Assembly: GCF_020564625.1 (NCBI RefSeq)
Contig: NZ_JAJBZT010000005.1
Span: 286,469-350,468 of the forward strand
Direction of reading: 5' to 3'
Source of the DNA: Leeia speluncae
GTDB taxonomy: Bacteria > Pseudomonadota > Gammaproteobacteria > Burkholderiales > Leeiaceae
DNA: 64,000 nucleotides
Positions within the stretch are counted from its first letter, which is position 1; every line of letters starts with the position of its first letter. The notes below the pieces were generated by a model. It ran no database searches. It saw only the letters and a program-made list of their open reading frames with translations, and was not told the DNA's origin. Below, one piece after another: positions 1-10,643 of the stretch. The translations under genes and the position numbers were made by a program.

Positions 1-1155
1 AGAAATCGTATTGTCTTGAATGCGGCGCAGCAAGCCAGCTAATTGCACAGCAGAAACAGGGCAATCACTAATCGATTTTTCTTCGCGGTTTAACTGGGCC
101 ATCACTTCGCCCAGCACCCAGTTAGCCACCAACTTACCTTCACCACCTAACGCCTGCACTGTTGCCTCATAAAAAGACGCCAATGCTTTGTTTGAAGATA
201 GTTGGCTAGCATCTGCTACCGGTAAACTATACACATCCATAAACCGCACTTTTAGTGCTTGTGGCAATTCCGGTAATGCCGCTTTTACTCGCTCAATCCA
301 TGCTTCGCTAATTTGCAGCGGCAATAAATCAGGATCTGGGAAATAACGGTAATCATGCGCATCTTCTTTACTGCGCATAGAGCGGGTTTCATCACGGTCA
401 GGATCATATAGACGGGTTTCTTGAACCACCTTGCCACCGTCTTCGATCAATTCGATCTGACGACGAACTTCGTAATCAATCGCTTTTTCTAGGAACTTGA
501 ACGAGTTAACGTTTTTCACCTCGCAACGTGTACCTAGCTTAGTTTCGCCTTTTGGACGCACAGAAACGTTAGCATCCATACGGAAGCTACCTTCTTGCAT
601 GTTACCGTCACAAATATCCAACCAAGTGACTAGCGAATGAAGCGCACGACCATAAGCAGACGCTTCGGCACTAGAACGCATAACTGGCTCTGAAACGATT
701 TCTAGCAATGGCGTACCAGCACGGTTCAAATCAATGCCTGACATACCATGAAAATCTTCATGCAAAGATTTTCCAGCATCTTCTTCCAAGTGTGCGCGAG
801 TCAATTCAACAATCTTTTCTTGATCGCCCACCTGAATAGCTAAGGTACCACCTTCTACCACCGGCAATTCAAACTGGCTAATTTGGTAGCCCTTTGGCAA
901 ATCAGGGTAGAAATAGTTTTTACGAGCAAAAATAGAAGTGCGATTCACCTTTGCGCCAATCGACAAACCAAAGCGAATGGCTTTTTCGACTGCTTCGCGG
1001 TTCATCACTGGTAACACACCAGGCAATGCCACATCAAAGGCATTTGCTTGACGGTTCGGTTCGGCACCAAATGCTGTCGAACTACCACTGAAAATCTTGG
1101 ATTTGGTGTTGAGCTGTACGTGAACTTCTAGCCCGATCACAACTTCCCATTGCAT
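1..1155 (-). CDS. gatB: Asp/Glu-tRNA amidotransferase subunit B (C-terminus outside window)
   Basis: This is the tRNA-binding and kinase-like subunit of GatCAB. The complex converts Glu-tRNA(Gln), and often Asp-tRNA(Asn), to the amidated form using ammonia passed from GatA. Reading the minus strand from an ATG at 1155 gives [15 protein letters not shown], the hallmark GatB N-terminus. It continues open for 385 codons to the window edge, through the conserved stretch [10 protein letters not shown]. The family is usually about 475-480 residues, so roughly 95 residues including the YqeY-like tail lie outside. An AAAGG sequence precedes the ATG at good spacing. It is the last gene of the gatC-gatA-GNAT-gatB series. 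Identity is certain; only the 3' end is missing. Confidence 0.95.
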   Translation of the reverse strand, partial: MQWEVVIGLEVHVQLNTKSKIFSGSSTAFGAEPNRQANAFDVALPGVLPVMNREAVEKAIRFGLSIGAKVNRTSIFARKNYFYPDLPKGYQISQFELPVVEGGTLAIQVGDQEKIVELTRAHLEEDAGKSLHEDFHGMSGIDLNRAGTPLLEIVSEPVMRSSAEASAYGRALHSLVTWLDICDGNMQEGSFRMDANVSVRPKGETKLGTRCEVKNVNSFKFLEKAIDYEVRRQIELIEDGGKVVQETRLYDPDRDETRSMRSKEDAHDYRYFPDPDLLPLQISEAWIERVKAALPELPQALKVRFMDVYSLPVADASQLSSNKALASFYEATVQALGGEGKLVANWVLGEVMAQLNREEKSISDCPVSAVQLAGLLRRIQDNTIS

Positions 1156-1257
1156 TATCGTTTACCTTTTCTCATATTTTGGGAGGCGCTTTGTCTCTTC
1201 CCATTTTGTCTTGCTATGCCATCTGCCAAGGCGAGATGACATGAAATTCATTGTTAC

Positions 1258-2004
1258 TTAATCACGAACTCTATAGTGATAGCCATATGCAGGTTGAAAA
1301 CCCAATTTTTGATATAGCCTACTTGCCACCACATTATGATTAAACACTTGCAGCCAAGCCGTGTGACAACCACGCTGGATACCTTCATACAGTAATGAAG
1401 CCACTACACGCTCAGCATGACCCTGACGCCTGTGAGGTACCGCCGTCACAATATCGCACAACCCCAGAAAACCATCGACGATGATCCCCAAACCAGTTGC
1501 CAGCGCCAGCCCCGATGAATAGGCCGTTATGGCAATTCGCTCTGGCATTAGCGTTAACTGAGTCATAAAGGGCACAAATTTATCAGCCGGCAGATCAGAC
1601 AAACGCCGATAATCTTGTTGCCAACGGTCATCCGTCTCACCGATATACAAGCCATCTTGAATTGGCTTGTATATCCCTTCACTGACCAGCGATTTCACCA
1701 TCACTGTTGATGGGTCTAAGACCTTGTAGCCTCGATCATGAAGATAATTATCCAACGATCTAGGCTGCCAATCTGTTAACTTAATGACACTTTGCTGCTG
1801 TCTCTTTGCATACCAAGCTTCTGTTGTCGCAACAATGGTTTCCCACGATTGTTCAGCAGCCACATCGACCCACGCTGAATTTGCTCGTTTGGAGTAGCCG
1901 CCGTTTGCCCGACAGCACCAATCGGATTGCAAAAACGCTTCATCCTCCGCTGGCCAAGACAATCTAGCAATTTTCTCTAATTGATGAACAGCGGGGCTAG
2001 GCAT
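1258..2004 (-). CDS. GNAT-family N-acetyltransferase
   Basis: A 248-residue protein that probably moves an acetyl group from acetyl-CoA to an unknown amine. The C-terminal third holds the GNAT acetyl-CoA loop (VPHRRQGHAERVV) followed by the typical ASRLYQKLGF segment. The N-terminal half is less conserved, as in two-lobed GNAT proteins. It starts 6 bp after the gatA stop, with no convincing ribosome site of its own, so it is probably translationally coupled to gatA. A 102-bp gap separates it from gatB. GNAT genes are not standard members of gatCAB operons, so its position is unusual. The substrate cannot be predicted. Confidence 0.8.
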   Translation of the reverse strand: MPSPAVHQLEKIARLSWPAEDEAFLQSDWCCRANGGYSKRANSAWVDVAAEQSWETIVATTEAWYAKRQQQSVIKLTDWQPRSLDNYLHDRGYKVLDPSTVMVKSLVSEGIYKPIQDGLYIGETDDRWQQDYRRLSDLPADKFVPFMTQLTLMPERIAITAYSSGLALATGLGIIVDGFLGLCDIVTAVPHRRQGHAERVVASLLYEGIQRGCHTAWLQVFNHNVVASRLYQKLGFQPAYGYHYRVRD

Positions 2005-2010
2005 TTACGT

Positions 2011-3462
2011 TTATAGGCTTGGTGCGCGCTGATGCCAATCAGTTACTTGTTGATATTGATGAGCAACACCTAACATTTTAGCTTCAGCAAAATAGTTACC
2101 AACAATCTGCAAACCGATTGGACGACCGTTGCTAGTAAAGCCAGCAGGCACGCTCATCGCAGGTAAACCGGCTAAGTTTGGCGATAAGGTATAAACATCT
2201 TCCAAATACATTTGCAACGGATCATTGGTATGACTACCAAGATCAAAAGCAGCGGTTGGCGCAGCCGGCCCCATAATCACATCACACACTTCAAATACTT
2301 TTTGGAAGTCTTCTGCAATCAGGCGACGTACCTTTTGTGCTTTCAGATAATAGGCATCATAGTAACCATGAGATAGCACATACGCACCCGTCAGAATACG
2401 ACGCTTCACTTCAGCACCAAATCCTTCGGTACGTGACTTCTCGTACATATCCACCAAGTCAGTATATTCTGCGGCGCGATGTCCATAACGTACACCATCA
2501 AAACGGCTTAAGTTACTAGAGGCTTCTGCTGGTGCCAAAATATAATAGGTTGGAATCGCCATTCGAGTTTTCGGCAAGCTCACTTCAACCACTGTTGCAC
2601 CAAGCTTCTTATACTCCTCTACCGCCGCAAGCACTGCGCTAGCCACTTCATTGTCTAACCCGTCAGCAAAGTATTCTTTCGGCAGGCCGATTCTTAAGCC
2701 GTTTAATGGGGTATTCAAATCGCTGGCATAGTCCTCTACTTCTCGCTCAAGGCTAGTAGAGTCTAGTTCATCAAACCCTGACATCACGTTCAATAGCAAC
2801 GCACAATCTTCTGCCGTTTGCGCCATTGGTCCGCCCTGATCAAAGCTAGACGCATAGGCAACCATACCGTAACGAGAAACTACGCCGTAGGTTGGTTTAA
2901 TACCCGTAATGCCGCAGAAGCTAGCTGGCTGACGAATCGATCCACCAGTATCCGTGCCTGTAGCAACAGGGACTAGACGAGCAGCCACCGCAGCCGCCGA
3001 GCCACCAGAAGAACCACCTGGCACCGCGGTTAAATCCCAAGGGTTCTTTACTGCGCCAAATGCACTGTTTTCATTCGATGAACCCATTGCAAACTCGTCA
3101 CAGTTGAGTTTACCTAGGTTAACCATCCCGGCGGTTTTACATTTCGCCACCACCGTTGCATCGTATGGGGAGACAAAGTTGCTCAAGATTTTTGAGCCAC
3201 ATGTCGAACGCCAGCCTTCCGCGACAAAAATATCTTTATGCGCCAACGGCACGCCAGTCAGCAAACCTGCATTGCCTGCGGCTCTTAACGCATCAGCCGC
3301 TTTGGCTTCTGCTAAAGATTTTTCTTCATCAATCGTGATGAATGCATTTAAGGATGGGTTTAGCGACGTGATACGTGCTAAATAAGATTTCGCCAGCTCT
3401 TCACTGCTGACACTTTTGTTGGCCAATGCCTCGGCCAACGACTTCAACGTAGCATTTTGCAT
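2011..3462 (-). CDS. gatA: Asp/Glu-tRNA amidotransferase subunit A (glutaminase)
   Basis: GatA is the amidase-signature subunit that hydrolyses glutamine and sends ammonia to the misacylated tRNA held by GatB. The 483-residue length is normal. The Ser-cisSer-Lys catalytic triad is visible: Lys76 in AHKDIF, cis-Ser151 in the GGSSGGS loop (149-155), and nucleophile Ser175 in [11 protein letters not shown]. It lies 25 bp downstream of gatC and 6 bp upstream of the acetyltransferase gene, so the subunits are co-transcribed. No odd residues were seen. Confidence 0.97.
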   Translation of the reverse strand: MQNATLKSLAEALANKSVSSEELAKSYLARITSLNPSLNAFITIDEEKSLAEAKAADALRAAGNAGLLTGVPLAHKDIFVAEGWRSTCGSKILSNFVSPYDATVVAKCKTAGMVNLGKLNCDEFAMGSSNENSAFGAVKNPWDLTAVPGGSSGGSAAAVAARLVPVATGTDTGGSIRQPASFCGITGIKPTYGVVSRYGMVAYASSFDQGGPMAQTAEDCALLLNVMSGFDELDSTSLEREVEDYASDLNTPLNGLRIGLPKEYFADGLDNEVASAVLAAVEEYKKLGATVVEVSLPKTRMAIPTYYILAPAEASSNLSRFDGVRYGHRAAEYTDLVDMYEKSRTEGFGAEVKRRILTGAYVLSHGYYDAYYLKAQKVRRLIAEDFQKVFEVCDVIMGPAAPTAAFDLGSHTNDPLQMYLEDVYTLSPNLAGLPAMSVPAGFTSNGRPIGLQIVGNYFAEAKMLGVAHQYQQVTDWHQRAPSL

Positions 3463-3487
3463 ATCAACTGTTCTGTACTAGCGAGGG

Positions 3488-3775
3488 TTATTCGATCACT
3501 TTTGGCACTAAATACAAACCTTTTTCGGCTTGTGGTGCCACTGACTGCAAGGCTTCACGGCGATTCACTTCAGTCACTTTATCTTCACGCAATCGCAAAG
3601 CAATATCCTGAGCATGTGACATTGGCGCCACGCCCTCAGTATCAATCGACTGAAGCTCATCTACTAACGCAAACAGCCCTGAAAAATGGCCTTGCAGATG
3701 GGTAATTTCTTCCTCGGAAACACGTAAACGAGCTAACCGAGCAATCTTTTTAATTTCTTCTGGTGTTAATGACAT
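3488..3775 (-). CDS. gatC: Asp/Glu-tRNA amidotransferase subunit C
   Basis: GatC is the small belt subunit that wraps GatA and GatB and stabilises the transamidosome. From the ATG at 3775 it is 95 residues, beginning MSLTPEEIKKIARLARL, the conserved GatC opening. An in-frame GTG at 3787 would add four residues (MDIF). I prefer the ATG because the family normally starts here and a GTGGA sequence lies at suitable spacing. It is the first gene of the gat operon and divergent from mreB. The 200-bp gap between them must hold both promoters. Confidence 0.93.
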   Translation of the reverse strand: MSLTPEEIKKIARLARLRVSEEEITHLQGHFSGLFALVDELQSIDTEGVAPMSHAQDIALRLREDKVTEVNRREALQSVAPQAEKGLYLVPKVIE

Positions 3776-3854
3776 AAAAATGTCCACTTTTCATGCTTAA
3801 TTTGGGAACCTGAATAGGTTATCATACTCTATTTGCAACGCGCTGCTGAAATTG

Positions 3855-3875
3855 GCTAACAGATAATAAGTTAGC
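3855..3875. repeat. Inverted repeat GCTAAC-N9-GTTAGC in the gatC/mreB divergent region
   Basis: A 6-bp inverted repeat with a 9-bp AT-rich centre (AGATAATAA) sits midway between the divergent gatC and mreB starts. Its centre contains GATAAT, which could also be a -10 element for mreB, so the repeat could be an operator over a promoter. The arms are short and the call is tentative. Confidence 0.3.
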
Positions 3876-3914
3876 AAATCACTTTTACGCGATTGCGAAG
3901 ACCGTATTTTACAG

Positions 3915-3934
3915 GACAGCCCATGGGGGCTGTC
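3915..3934 (+). promoter_or_regulatory. Stable hairpin in the mreB 5' leader
   Basis: GACAGCCC (3915-3922) pairs perfectly with GGGCTGTC (3927-3934) across a four-base ATGG loop, 43 bases before the mreB start. No T-tract follows, so it is not an intrinsic terminator. It could protect the 5' end of the long mre transcript or affect translation. The role is inferred; the stem is plain in the sequence. Confidence 0.45.
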
Positions 3935-3946
3935 TATGCTTAATAA

Positions 3947-5026
<1,080 letters not shown>

Positions 5027-5059
5027 TTGGTAAGATTCGCAGTTAGCTATGTTAAATAA

Positions 5060-5080
5060 GGGCGAGCATTAGTCTCGCCC
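5060..5080 (+). promoter_or_regulatory. Intercistronic hairpin between mreB and mreC
   Basis: GGGCGAG (5060-5066) and CTCGCCC (5074-5080) form a 7-bp GC-rich stem with a CATTAGT loop, 34 bases after the mreB stop. Only a distant T-run follows (TGTGCGTTTT), so it is at most a partial terminator. Such a stem could make mreB more abundant than mreC, by attenuation or by protecting the upstream mRNA from 3' decay. That role is inference. Confidence 0.5.
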
Positions 5081-5109
5081 TGTGCGTTTTACCGGATCGA
5101 TGGCAGATC

Positions 5110-6018
5110 GTGGAAAAAGAATCCCAACCCGCTTTTTTTGGCAACAAGCAAACCCCACTCAGTAAATTACTGTGGTTCGGGATTGCTTCGCTTGTACTTA
5201 TTTTTACTGACAGTCGATTTCGATATCTTGAAACGGTGAGAGACAACGTTTCTGTTGCCTTATACCCTCTTCAGCAAGCGGCTATGCTGCCAGGCAACTG
5301 GTTTGAGTCATCCAAGGATTTCCTCACTAAGCAGCATGACTTGACTACCGAAAACCAACGTCTTCGCTTAGAAAAACTAGAAGTCACCGCACAACTTCAG
5401 GCTGCGAACCGTTTGGCGAAAGAAAATGAGACGCTTCGCTCATTGATGGGACTCACCCTTCAACACACTAGCGAAGGGATTATCAGTGAAATGATTTATG
5501 CGGGAAGAGATCCTTTTACCCGTAAAATTATTATCGACAAAGGGACCAACAGCAAAATTGCAGAAGGTTCTCCGGTATTAGACACCAACGGCCTGATTGG
5601 CCAAGTAACGCGTGTTCACCAATTAGTGGCAGAAGTTACACTCATTACCGATAAAAACTTTCCTGTACCAGTTGAAGTGGCGAGAACCGGACAGAGAACC
5701 GTCGTTTTCGGTACCGGCCACGATAGTTGGCTAGAGGTTCGTTATGCAGGTGCAAATGCAGACATCAAGAAAGGGGACTTGCTACAAACCTCTGGCATTG
5801 ATGGCACTTACCCTGCTGGTATTACTGTAGCCCGTGTGGAAATGGTTGAACATAGCCCGGGGCTTCCTTTCTCTAAAATATGGTGCCGCCCTCTGGGTGG
5901 TGTAGAACATAGCCGGCATTATTTGATTTTAAACACACCAGCTAAGTTACCAGAATATCCGGCCTCTGAAGAAACACCTGCTAGCCAAGATAAAAAGAAG
6001 AATAAAGGTAAGTCGTAA
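5110..6018 (+). CDS. mreC: Rod-shape-determining protein MreC
   Basis: MreC is the bitopic periplasmic scaffold of the elongasome that activates PBP2-RodA. The 302-residue protein has a short cytoplasmic tail, one membrane segment near residues 18-36, a coiled coil around 70-110, and the paired beta-barrel region (RDPFTRKIIIDKG, then GLIGQVTRV). The start is a GTG at 5110; the ATG eight bases earlier is in another frame. The tail is Lys-rich (KKKNKGKS). Its stop overlaps the mreD start in TAATG, so the two are coupled. Confidence 0.96.
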   Translation: MEKESQPAFFGNKQTPLSKLLWFGIASLVLIFTDSRFRYLETVRDNVSVALYPLQQAAMLPGNWFESSKDFLTKQHDLTTENQRLRLEKLEVTAQLQAANRLAKENETLRSLMGLTLQHTSEGIISEMIYAGRDPFTRKIIIDKGTNSKIAEGSPVLDTNGLIGQVTRVHQLVAEVTLITDKNFPVPVEVARTGQRTVVFGTGHDSWLEVRYAGANADIKKGDLLQTSGIDGTYPAGITVARVEMVEHSPGLPFSKIWCRPLGGVEHSRHYLILNTPAKLPEYPASEETPASQDKKKNKGKS

Positions 6019-6527
6019 TGAGTCGCAGCCACCAAACACTTCTTTTGCCTGTTAAGCCATGGTTTGTATGGTTTTCCCTGCTTTGTGGATTATCGATTAA
6101 CCTACTACCTTGGCGTAATAACGGACTGATGCTCCAGCCTGATTTTGTCGCCGTCCTTTTACTTTACTGGCACCTCTATGAACCAGAGCGAATCTCAATT
6201 GGCTGGGGCTTTACCTTTGGCTTACTGATGGATATTGCTGATACGAGTCTTTTTGGTCAGCACGCACTGGCGTATGTGGTCATGCTATATCTGAGCTCAT
6301 TGCTCGCTAGGCGGATGCGGCTGTTTGGATTTTGGAACCAAGCCATTCACGTACTCCCGCTGCTGTTGTCGAGTAATTTAATCATGTCTGGCGTACGACT
6401 ACTAGCAGATGGCAGGCTGCCTACGCCTAGTTACTTTAGCGCCCCATTGATTGGTGCTGTGATGTGGCCATTCTTTGTCCACTTACTGCAGTGGCCTCAA
6501 CGTCGTGCGAGAGAGTCAGAGCTGTGA
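6018..6527 (+). CDS. mreD: Rod-shape-determining membrane protein MreD
   Basis: MreD is a small polytopic membrane partner of MreC in the Rod complex. The protein has 169 residues and about five hydrophobic segments. It shows the typical features of a DFVAVLLLYW segment near the start of the second helix and GLLMDIADTSLFGQHAL further on. It overlaps the mreC stop by one base and is followed by a 40-base gap before mrdA. Assignment rests on hydrophobicity, motif and gene order, since this family is poorly conserved. Confidence 0.93.
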   Translation: MSRSHQTLLLPVKPWFVWFSLLCGLSINLLPWRNNGLMLQPDFVAVLLLYWHLYEPERISIGWGFTFGLLMDIADTSLFGQHALAYVVMLYLSSLLARRMRLFGFWNQAIHVLPLLLSSNLIMSGVRLLADGRLPTPSYFSAPLIGAVMWPFFVHLLQWPQRRARESEL

Positions 6528-6567
6528 TTGCCATGCTGTTTAGTTCCCAATGGGGTGGTGCTGACGC

Positions 6568-8535
6568 ATGAATCGCCCGACACTCAAAAACAACAATCAA
6601 GATGGGGTCCAGTTTCAGATCCGTGTCATCTTGTTAGTGCTATTAATCCTATTAGGGTTTGGCACGTTAACCTATCGATTCTATGTGCTTCAAATTAGTC
6701 GCCATGACTTCTATCACACTCAAGCCGAAAGTAACCGGATTGGCATTGCACCAGTCACACCAAATAGGGGCTTAATTGTCGATAGAAACGGTATCGTTCT
6801 AGCGCACAACTATACCGCGTACACCCTTGAGCTACGCCCAGATAAAATCGCTGATCTCGAAGAAACGATTACCGAAATTAGCCAAATCCTCCCGATTAGC
6901 CCAAAAGAAAAACGCCAGTTTTACAAGTTAAAGTCGGAGAGCAAGAATTTTGAGACACTACCGCTGAAAATTCGCCTAACCGATGAAGAGATCGCCAAAA
7001 TCGCAGCTCAAAACTATCGCTTTCCCGGGGTGGAAATTAAGGCACGCCTTTTTAGAGAGTATCCATATAAAGAACTCACCTCACATGTAATTGGCTATAT
7101 TGGTCGCATCAACCAAGCAGAGGAAGACAAGCTAGCCGCCGAAGACAAACTAGCTAATTATCGGGGAACAACCCATATTGGCAAGAATGGCCTAGAGCAA
7201 TTTTATGAAGATGACTTACATGGCACCACTGGCGTTGAAGAGGTAGAAACCGATTCATCCGGTCGCGCGATTCGTGTTCTACGTAGAACGGCACCTGTCT
7301 CAGGTAAGACACTGCATTTATCGTTAGATATTAATTTACAGCAGTATGCTGATGAGTTGTTTGGTGACAGAAGAGGTGCATTAGTAGCCATTGATCCAAG
7401 TACTGGCGGCGTACTCGCATTTATTAGCAAACCCGGCTACGACCCGAACTTATTTATCGATGGCATCGACTCACAATCTTGGCAGGAATTAAATAGCAAC
7501 CCATTCCGTCCCCTAAACAACAGAGCGCTTCGCGGGGTTTATCCACCGGGGTCCACGTTTAAACCATTCATGGCTCTTGCAGCGCTTGAGTATGGCCACC
7601 GTCGTCCAAGCGATGCAATTGCCGACCCAGGGTTCTTCTCCTTACCCGGTAGTAGCCACCGATTTAGAGATGACAAAGTGGGTGGTCATGGCTTAGTCGA
7701 CATGTACAAATCTATTGCGGCTTCTTGTGATACCTATTATTACCGCCTCGCGTTTGATATGGGAATTGATGAGATTGATCGATTTATGCCTATGTTTGGC
7801 TTTGGTCGTCAAACGGGGATCGATCTGCCAGGGGAAGCTATCGGCGTCTTACCTTCTCCCGAATGGAAGAAAAAGCGATTTCCAGCACCCCGCTATAGCG
7901 CAGCCCAAAGTAAATGGTACTTAGGTGATGTGATTAGTATTGGTATTGGACAGGGTTACAACGCCTATACCCCGTTACAGTTAGCCAATGCAACCGCGAT
8001 CCTAGCAAACGGTGGCGTCGCCTTTAAACCTCACTTGGTCAATAAAGTAGAAGATGTGAAGTCTCATCAGCTTACACAGATCAACCCGATCCCATATGCT
8101 CGATATAACTTTAAACCAGAAAATATTGCAGTGATTAAACATGCAATGCAAGGCGTAATGGGACCTGGCGGTACAGGCTATGCCGTCAGTGGCGGACTGC
8201 AATACACCATGGCAGGTAAAACAGGCACTGCGCAGGTTGTCGGTATTAAACAAGGGGCAAAATACAATGCCGCGACCACCAAAGAAATGCATCGAGATCA
8301 TTCATGGTTTATCGCATTTGCGCCTGTGGAACAGCCAAAAATTGCACTAGCCGTGTTGGTTGAAAATGGCGGATTTGGTGCGACTGCCGCCGCGCCTATC
8401 GCAAGAAAAATAACTGATTTTTATTTGTTAGGCAAACGCGCGACCCCAGTAGTTGAGACCGTGGCAAGCAAAGGTGGCAAGAAACCAGCCCCAGAAACCA
8501 CTGCGAGTGAAGGTGAGGAGTTCGCTCATGATTAA
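6568..8535 (+). CDS. mrdA: Penicillin-binding protein 2, elongasome transpeptidase
   Basis: PBP2 cross-links peptidoglycan during lateral elongation and works with the glycosyltransferase RodA. The 655-residue class B PBP has one membrane anchor near residues 18-38 and a non-catalytic pedestal domain. The three transpeptidase motifs are intact: S329-T-F-K332 (catalytic serine), S386-C-D, and K551-T-G. SCD in place of SxN is common in PBP2 proteins. The last 8 bases overlap rodA. It would be a target of mecillinam-type beta-lactams by family knowledge. Confidence 0.97.
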   Translation: MNRPTLKNNNQDGVQFQIRVILLVLLILLGFGTLTYRFYVLQISRHDFYHTQAESNRIGIAPVTPNRGLIVDRNGIVLAHNYTAYTLELRPDKIADLEETITEISQILPISPKEKRQFYKLKSESKNFETLPLKIRLTDEEIAKIAAQNYRFPGVEIKARLFREYPYKELTSHVIGYIGRINQAEEDKLAAEDKLANYRGTTHIGKNGLEQFYEDDLHGTTGVEEVETDSSGRAIRVLRRTAPVSGKTLHLSLDINLQQYADELFGDRRGALVAIDPSTGGVLAFISKPGYDPNLFIDGIDSQSWQELNSNPFRPLNNRALRGVYPPGSTFKPFMALAALEYGHRRPSDAIADPGFFSLPGSSHRFRDDKVGGHGLVDMYKSIAASCDTYYYRLAFDMGIDEIDRFMPMFGFGRQTGIDLPGEAIGVLPSPEWKKKRFPAPRYSAAQSKWYLGDVISIGIGQGYNAYTPLQLANATAILANGGVAFKPHLVNKVEDVKSHQLTQINPIPYARYNFKPENIAVIKHAMQGVMGPGGTGYAVSGGLQYTMAGKTGTAQVVGIKQGAKYNAATTKEMHRDHSWFIAFAPVEQPKIALAVLVENGGFGATAAAPIARKITDFYLLGKRATPVVETVASKGGKKPAPETTASEGEEFAHD

Positions 8536-9646
8536 GTCGCTCATTCAGCGGTTAGTGAAACCACTCGACCCTTGGTTAGTCCTGATGCTGCTTGCCTTAT
8601 TACTAGTAGGGCAAGTGACGCTTTTCTCTGCAGGAGACAAGAGTTTTGCAAGAGTAGAAGCGCAGATGCTGAATTTTTCTGTGGCATTTGCTTGCATGTG
8701 GGTAGTCGCCAGCCTTCCGCCACAACGCCTAATGAATTTAGCCCCTCCGTTGTATATCTTAGGCGTCTTACTATTGCTTGGTGTCTTTTTGTTTGGTGAT
8801 GTCAGTAAAGGGGCACGACGCTGGTTGAATCTTGGTGTAACCAGAATTCAGCCTTCGGAGATGATGAAAATTGCACTACCGATGATGTTAGCGTGGTATA
8901 TGCAAAAGCATGAGTCCATGCTTCGCGCTCGGGACTTCTTGGTTGCCGCCTTATTACTTGGGTTGCCTGTTGCTTTTGTCTTAAAACAGCCCGATTTAGG
9001 TACATCCATTCTAATTGCTGGCTCGGGTTTTTTTGTCTTATACCTTGCTGGATTATCTTGGAAATTAATCTTACCCATGCTGATCGTCGGTATTGTATCG
9101 ATTTGGTTTGTTACGGATGTCGGTAGGTGCACCCAAGTTTTTCATGATTACCAATGCCAACGTGTACAAACATTAATCGACCCAACCACTGACCCACTCG
9201 GAAAAGGTTACCACACCATTCAAGGAACCATTGCGATTGGCTCCGGAGGGCTAACAGGCAAAGGTTGGTTACAAGGCACGCAAACGCACCTAGATTACAT
9301 CCCGGAAAAAACAACCGACTTTGTTTTTGCCGTTTACTCTGAAGAGTTCGGGCTCGTTGGTAATGTGATTTTATTACTCATCTACTTCAGCATCTTGCTT
9401 CGAGGCCTAACCATTACCTTGCATGCCAGCTCTCTATTTGGCAAATTGTTGGCAGGTGCCATTACGATGACCTTTTTTACTTATGCATTTGTCAATATGG
9501 GCATGGTTTCAGGCATACTACCTGTCGTTGGTGTGCCATTGCCATTAATGAGTTATGGCGGCACATCGTTAGTGACCTTGTGCATTGGTTTTGGTTTGCT
9601 GATGAGTATTCACCGACACCGTGCATTAATTCGATTTGGAAACTAA
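8528..9646 (+). CDS. rodA: Peptidoglycan glycosyltransferase RodA (MrdB)
   Basis: RodA is the SEDS-family glycosyltransferase that polymerises lipid II in the elongasome. From the ATG at 8528 the protein has 372 residues and about ten membrane spans. It includes the SEDS signatures QPSEMMKIALP and EKTTDFVFAVYSEEFG and ends with GLLMSIHRHRA. The open frame extends 25 codons upstream, but the ATG at 8528 has a strong GTGAGGAG ribosome site and matches the family N-terminus. It overlaps the mrdA end by 8 bases, which indicates coupled synthesis of the partner enzymes. Confidence 0.97.
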   Translation: MIKSLIQRLVKPLDPWLVLMLLALLLVGQVTLFSAGDKSFARVEAQMLNFSVAFACMWVVASLPPQRLMNLAPPLYILGVLLLLGVFLFGDVSKGARRWLNLGVTRIQPSEMMKIALPMMLAWYMQKHESMLRARDFLVAALLLGLPVAFVLKQPDLGTSILIAGSGFFVLYLAGLSWKLILPMLIVGIVSIWFVTDVGRCTQVFHDYQCQRVQTLIDPTTDPLGKGYHTIQGTIAIGSGGLTGKGWLQGTQTHLDYIPEKTTDFVFAVYSEEFGLVGNVILLLIYFSILLRGLTITLHASSLFGKLLAGAITMTFFTYAFVNMGMVSGILPVVGVPLPLMSYGGTSLVTLCIGFGLLMSIHRHRALIRFGN

Positions 9647-9647
9647 T

Positions 9648-10643
9648 ATGCGAGCAGGCATCAGTACGCGACTCTTACAGATAGTGATTCTTGCGATCTC
9701 TCTCTTTTATTTGGCAGGTTGTACATCAACCAAAGAGCCGACGACCAACCCTAGCACAAAGACGGCCGAAAACAAGCCAAAGTCTGGCTATATTCCGGGC
9801 AGCAAGTCTAGTCGGGACCCTAAGCTCCCTCCTCCATCGAAAGAGGGTGGCTACTACATGGATGACGGGCCGCCAGACAATATTCCACAAGGCTTAGAAA
9901 ATACGCCGGATGCCCAGCCGAAAGATGAACCACTCAATCGCTTCGCCAATAAACCTTACAATGTATTGGGCGACACTTGGGTGCCAGATACATCCAATAA
10001 GCCTTACGTTGCAGAAGGCTTGGCCTCTTGGTATGGCAAGAAGTTTCACGGAAAAAAAACCAGTAGCGGGGAGCCTTACGACGTTTATGGAATGTCTGCA
10101 GCTCATCGCACCTTACCCATTCCAAGCTATGCAAAAATCACTAACTTAGCTAATGGCAAAACGGTAATTGTCAGAGTGAACGATAGAGGCCCCTTTCACA
10201 GCGAGCGCGTCATTGACCTCTCCTATGCAGCGGCATTCAAGTTGGGATACTCATCGAAAGGTAGTACAAAGGTAAGAGTAGAGCGTGTATTTCCAAACGA
10301 TCGCTCAATTTCGCCAACCGCCACCCAATTAGCAAAGCAAGATGACACAGGCAATCTTCCTGCTCAGCAAGTGGACCAGAAAACGTCACAACAACAAGCC
10401 GCCGTGCTAACGGGTATTTACCTTCAGCTAGGCTCTTTTAGCCAACGAAATAATGCGGAGGCGATGGTCAGTCGATTGTCTAGCAATTTAAGCGTGCCAA
10501 CAGGGAAACAGCTTCAAGTGCTGTACCACAAAAATCTACATAAAGTGGTGTTAGGACAATTTACTTCGGAACAAGAGGCAAGAGCAAGTGCTTCAGACCT
10601 GAAATCTCAATCAGGGATTAATAGCTTATTACTTCGTCCGTAA
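9648..10643 (+). CDS. rlpA: Septal-ring lytic transglycosylase RlpA, lipoprotein with SPOR domain
   Basis: RlpA cleaves naked glycan strands lacking stem peptides, as shown in Pseudomonas, and is targeted by its SPOR domain. The 331-residue form starting at 9648 has a lipobox L22-A-G-C25, which predicts an outer-membrane lipoprotein. A Pro/Lys-rich linker follows, then the double-psi beta-barrel domain (EGLASWYGKKFHGKKTSSGE through VRVNDRGPFH, about 125-215), and a C-terminal SPOR repeat (YLQLGSFSQRNNAEAM, about 250-330). An upstream TTG at 9636 is in frame but less likely. It is last in the rod operon, and its stop abuts the stop of the convergent gene. Confidence 0.94.
   Translation: MRAGISTRLLQIVILAISLFYLAGCTSTKEPTTNPSTKTAENKPKSGYIPGSKSSRDPKLPPPSKEGGYYMDDGPPDNIPQGLENTPDAQPKDEPLNRFANKPYNVLGDTWVPDTSNKPYVAEGLASWYGKKFHGKKTSSGEPYDVYGMSAAHRTLPIPSYAKITNLANGKTVIVRVNDRGPFHSERVIDLSYAAAFKLGYSSKGSTKVRVERVFPNDRSISPTATQLAKQDDTGNLPAQQVDQKTSQQQAAVLTGIYLQLGSFSQRNNAEAMVSRLSSNLSVPTGKQLQVLYHKNLHKVVLGQFTSEQEARASASDLKSQSGINSLLLRP

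Noticed and set aside
2954..3385. Open frame of 143 codons on the plus strand
   Set aside because: Antisense to the conserved catalytic region of gatA, with low-complexity Ala/Pro composition.
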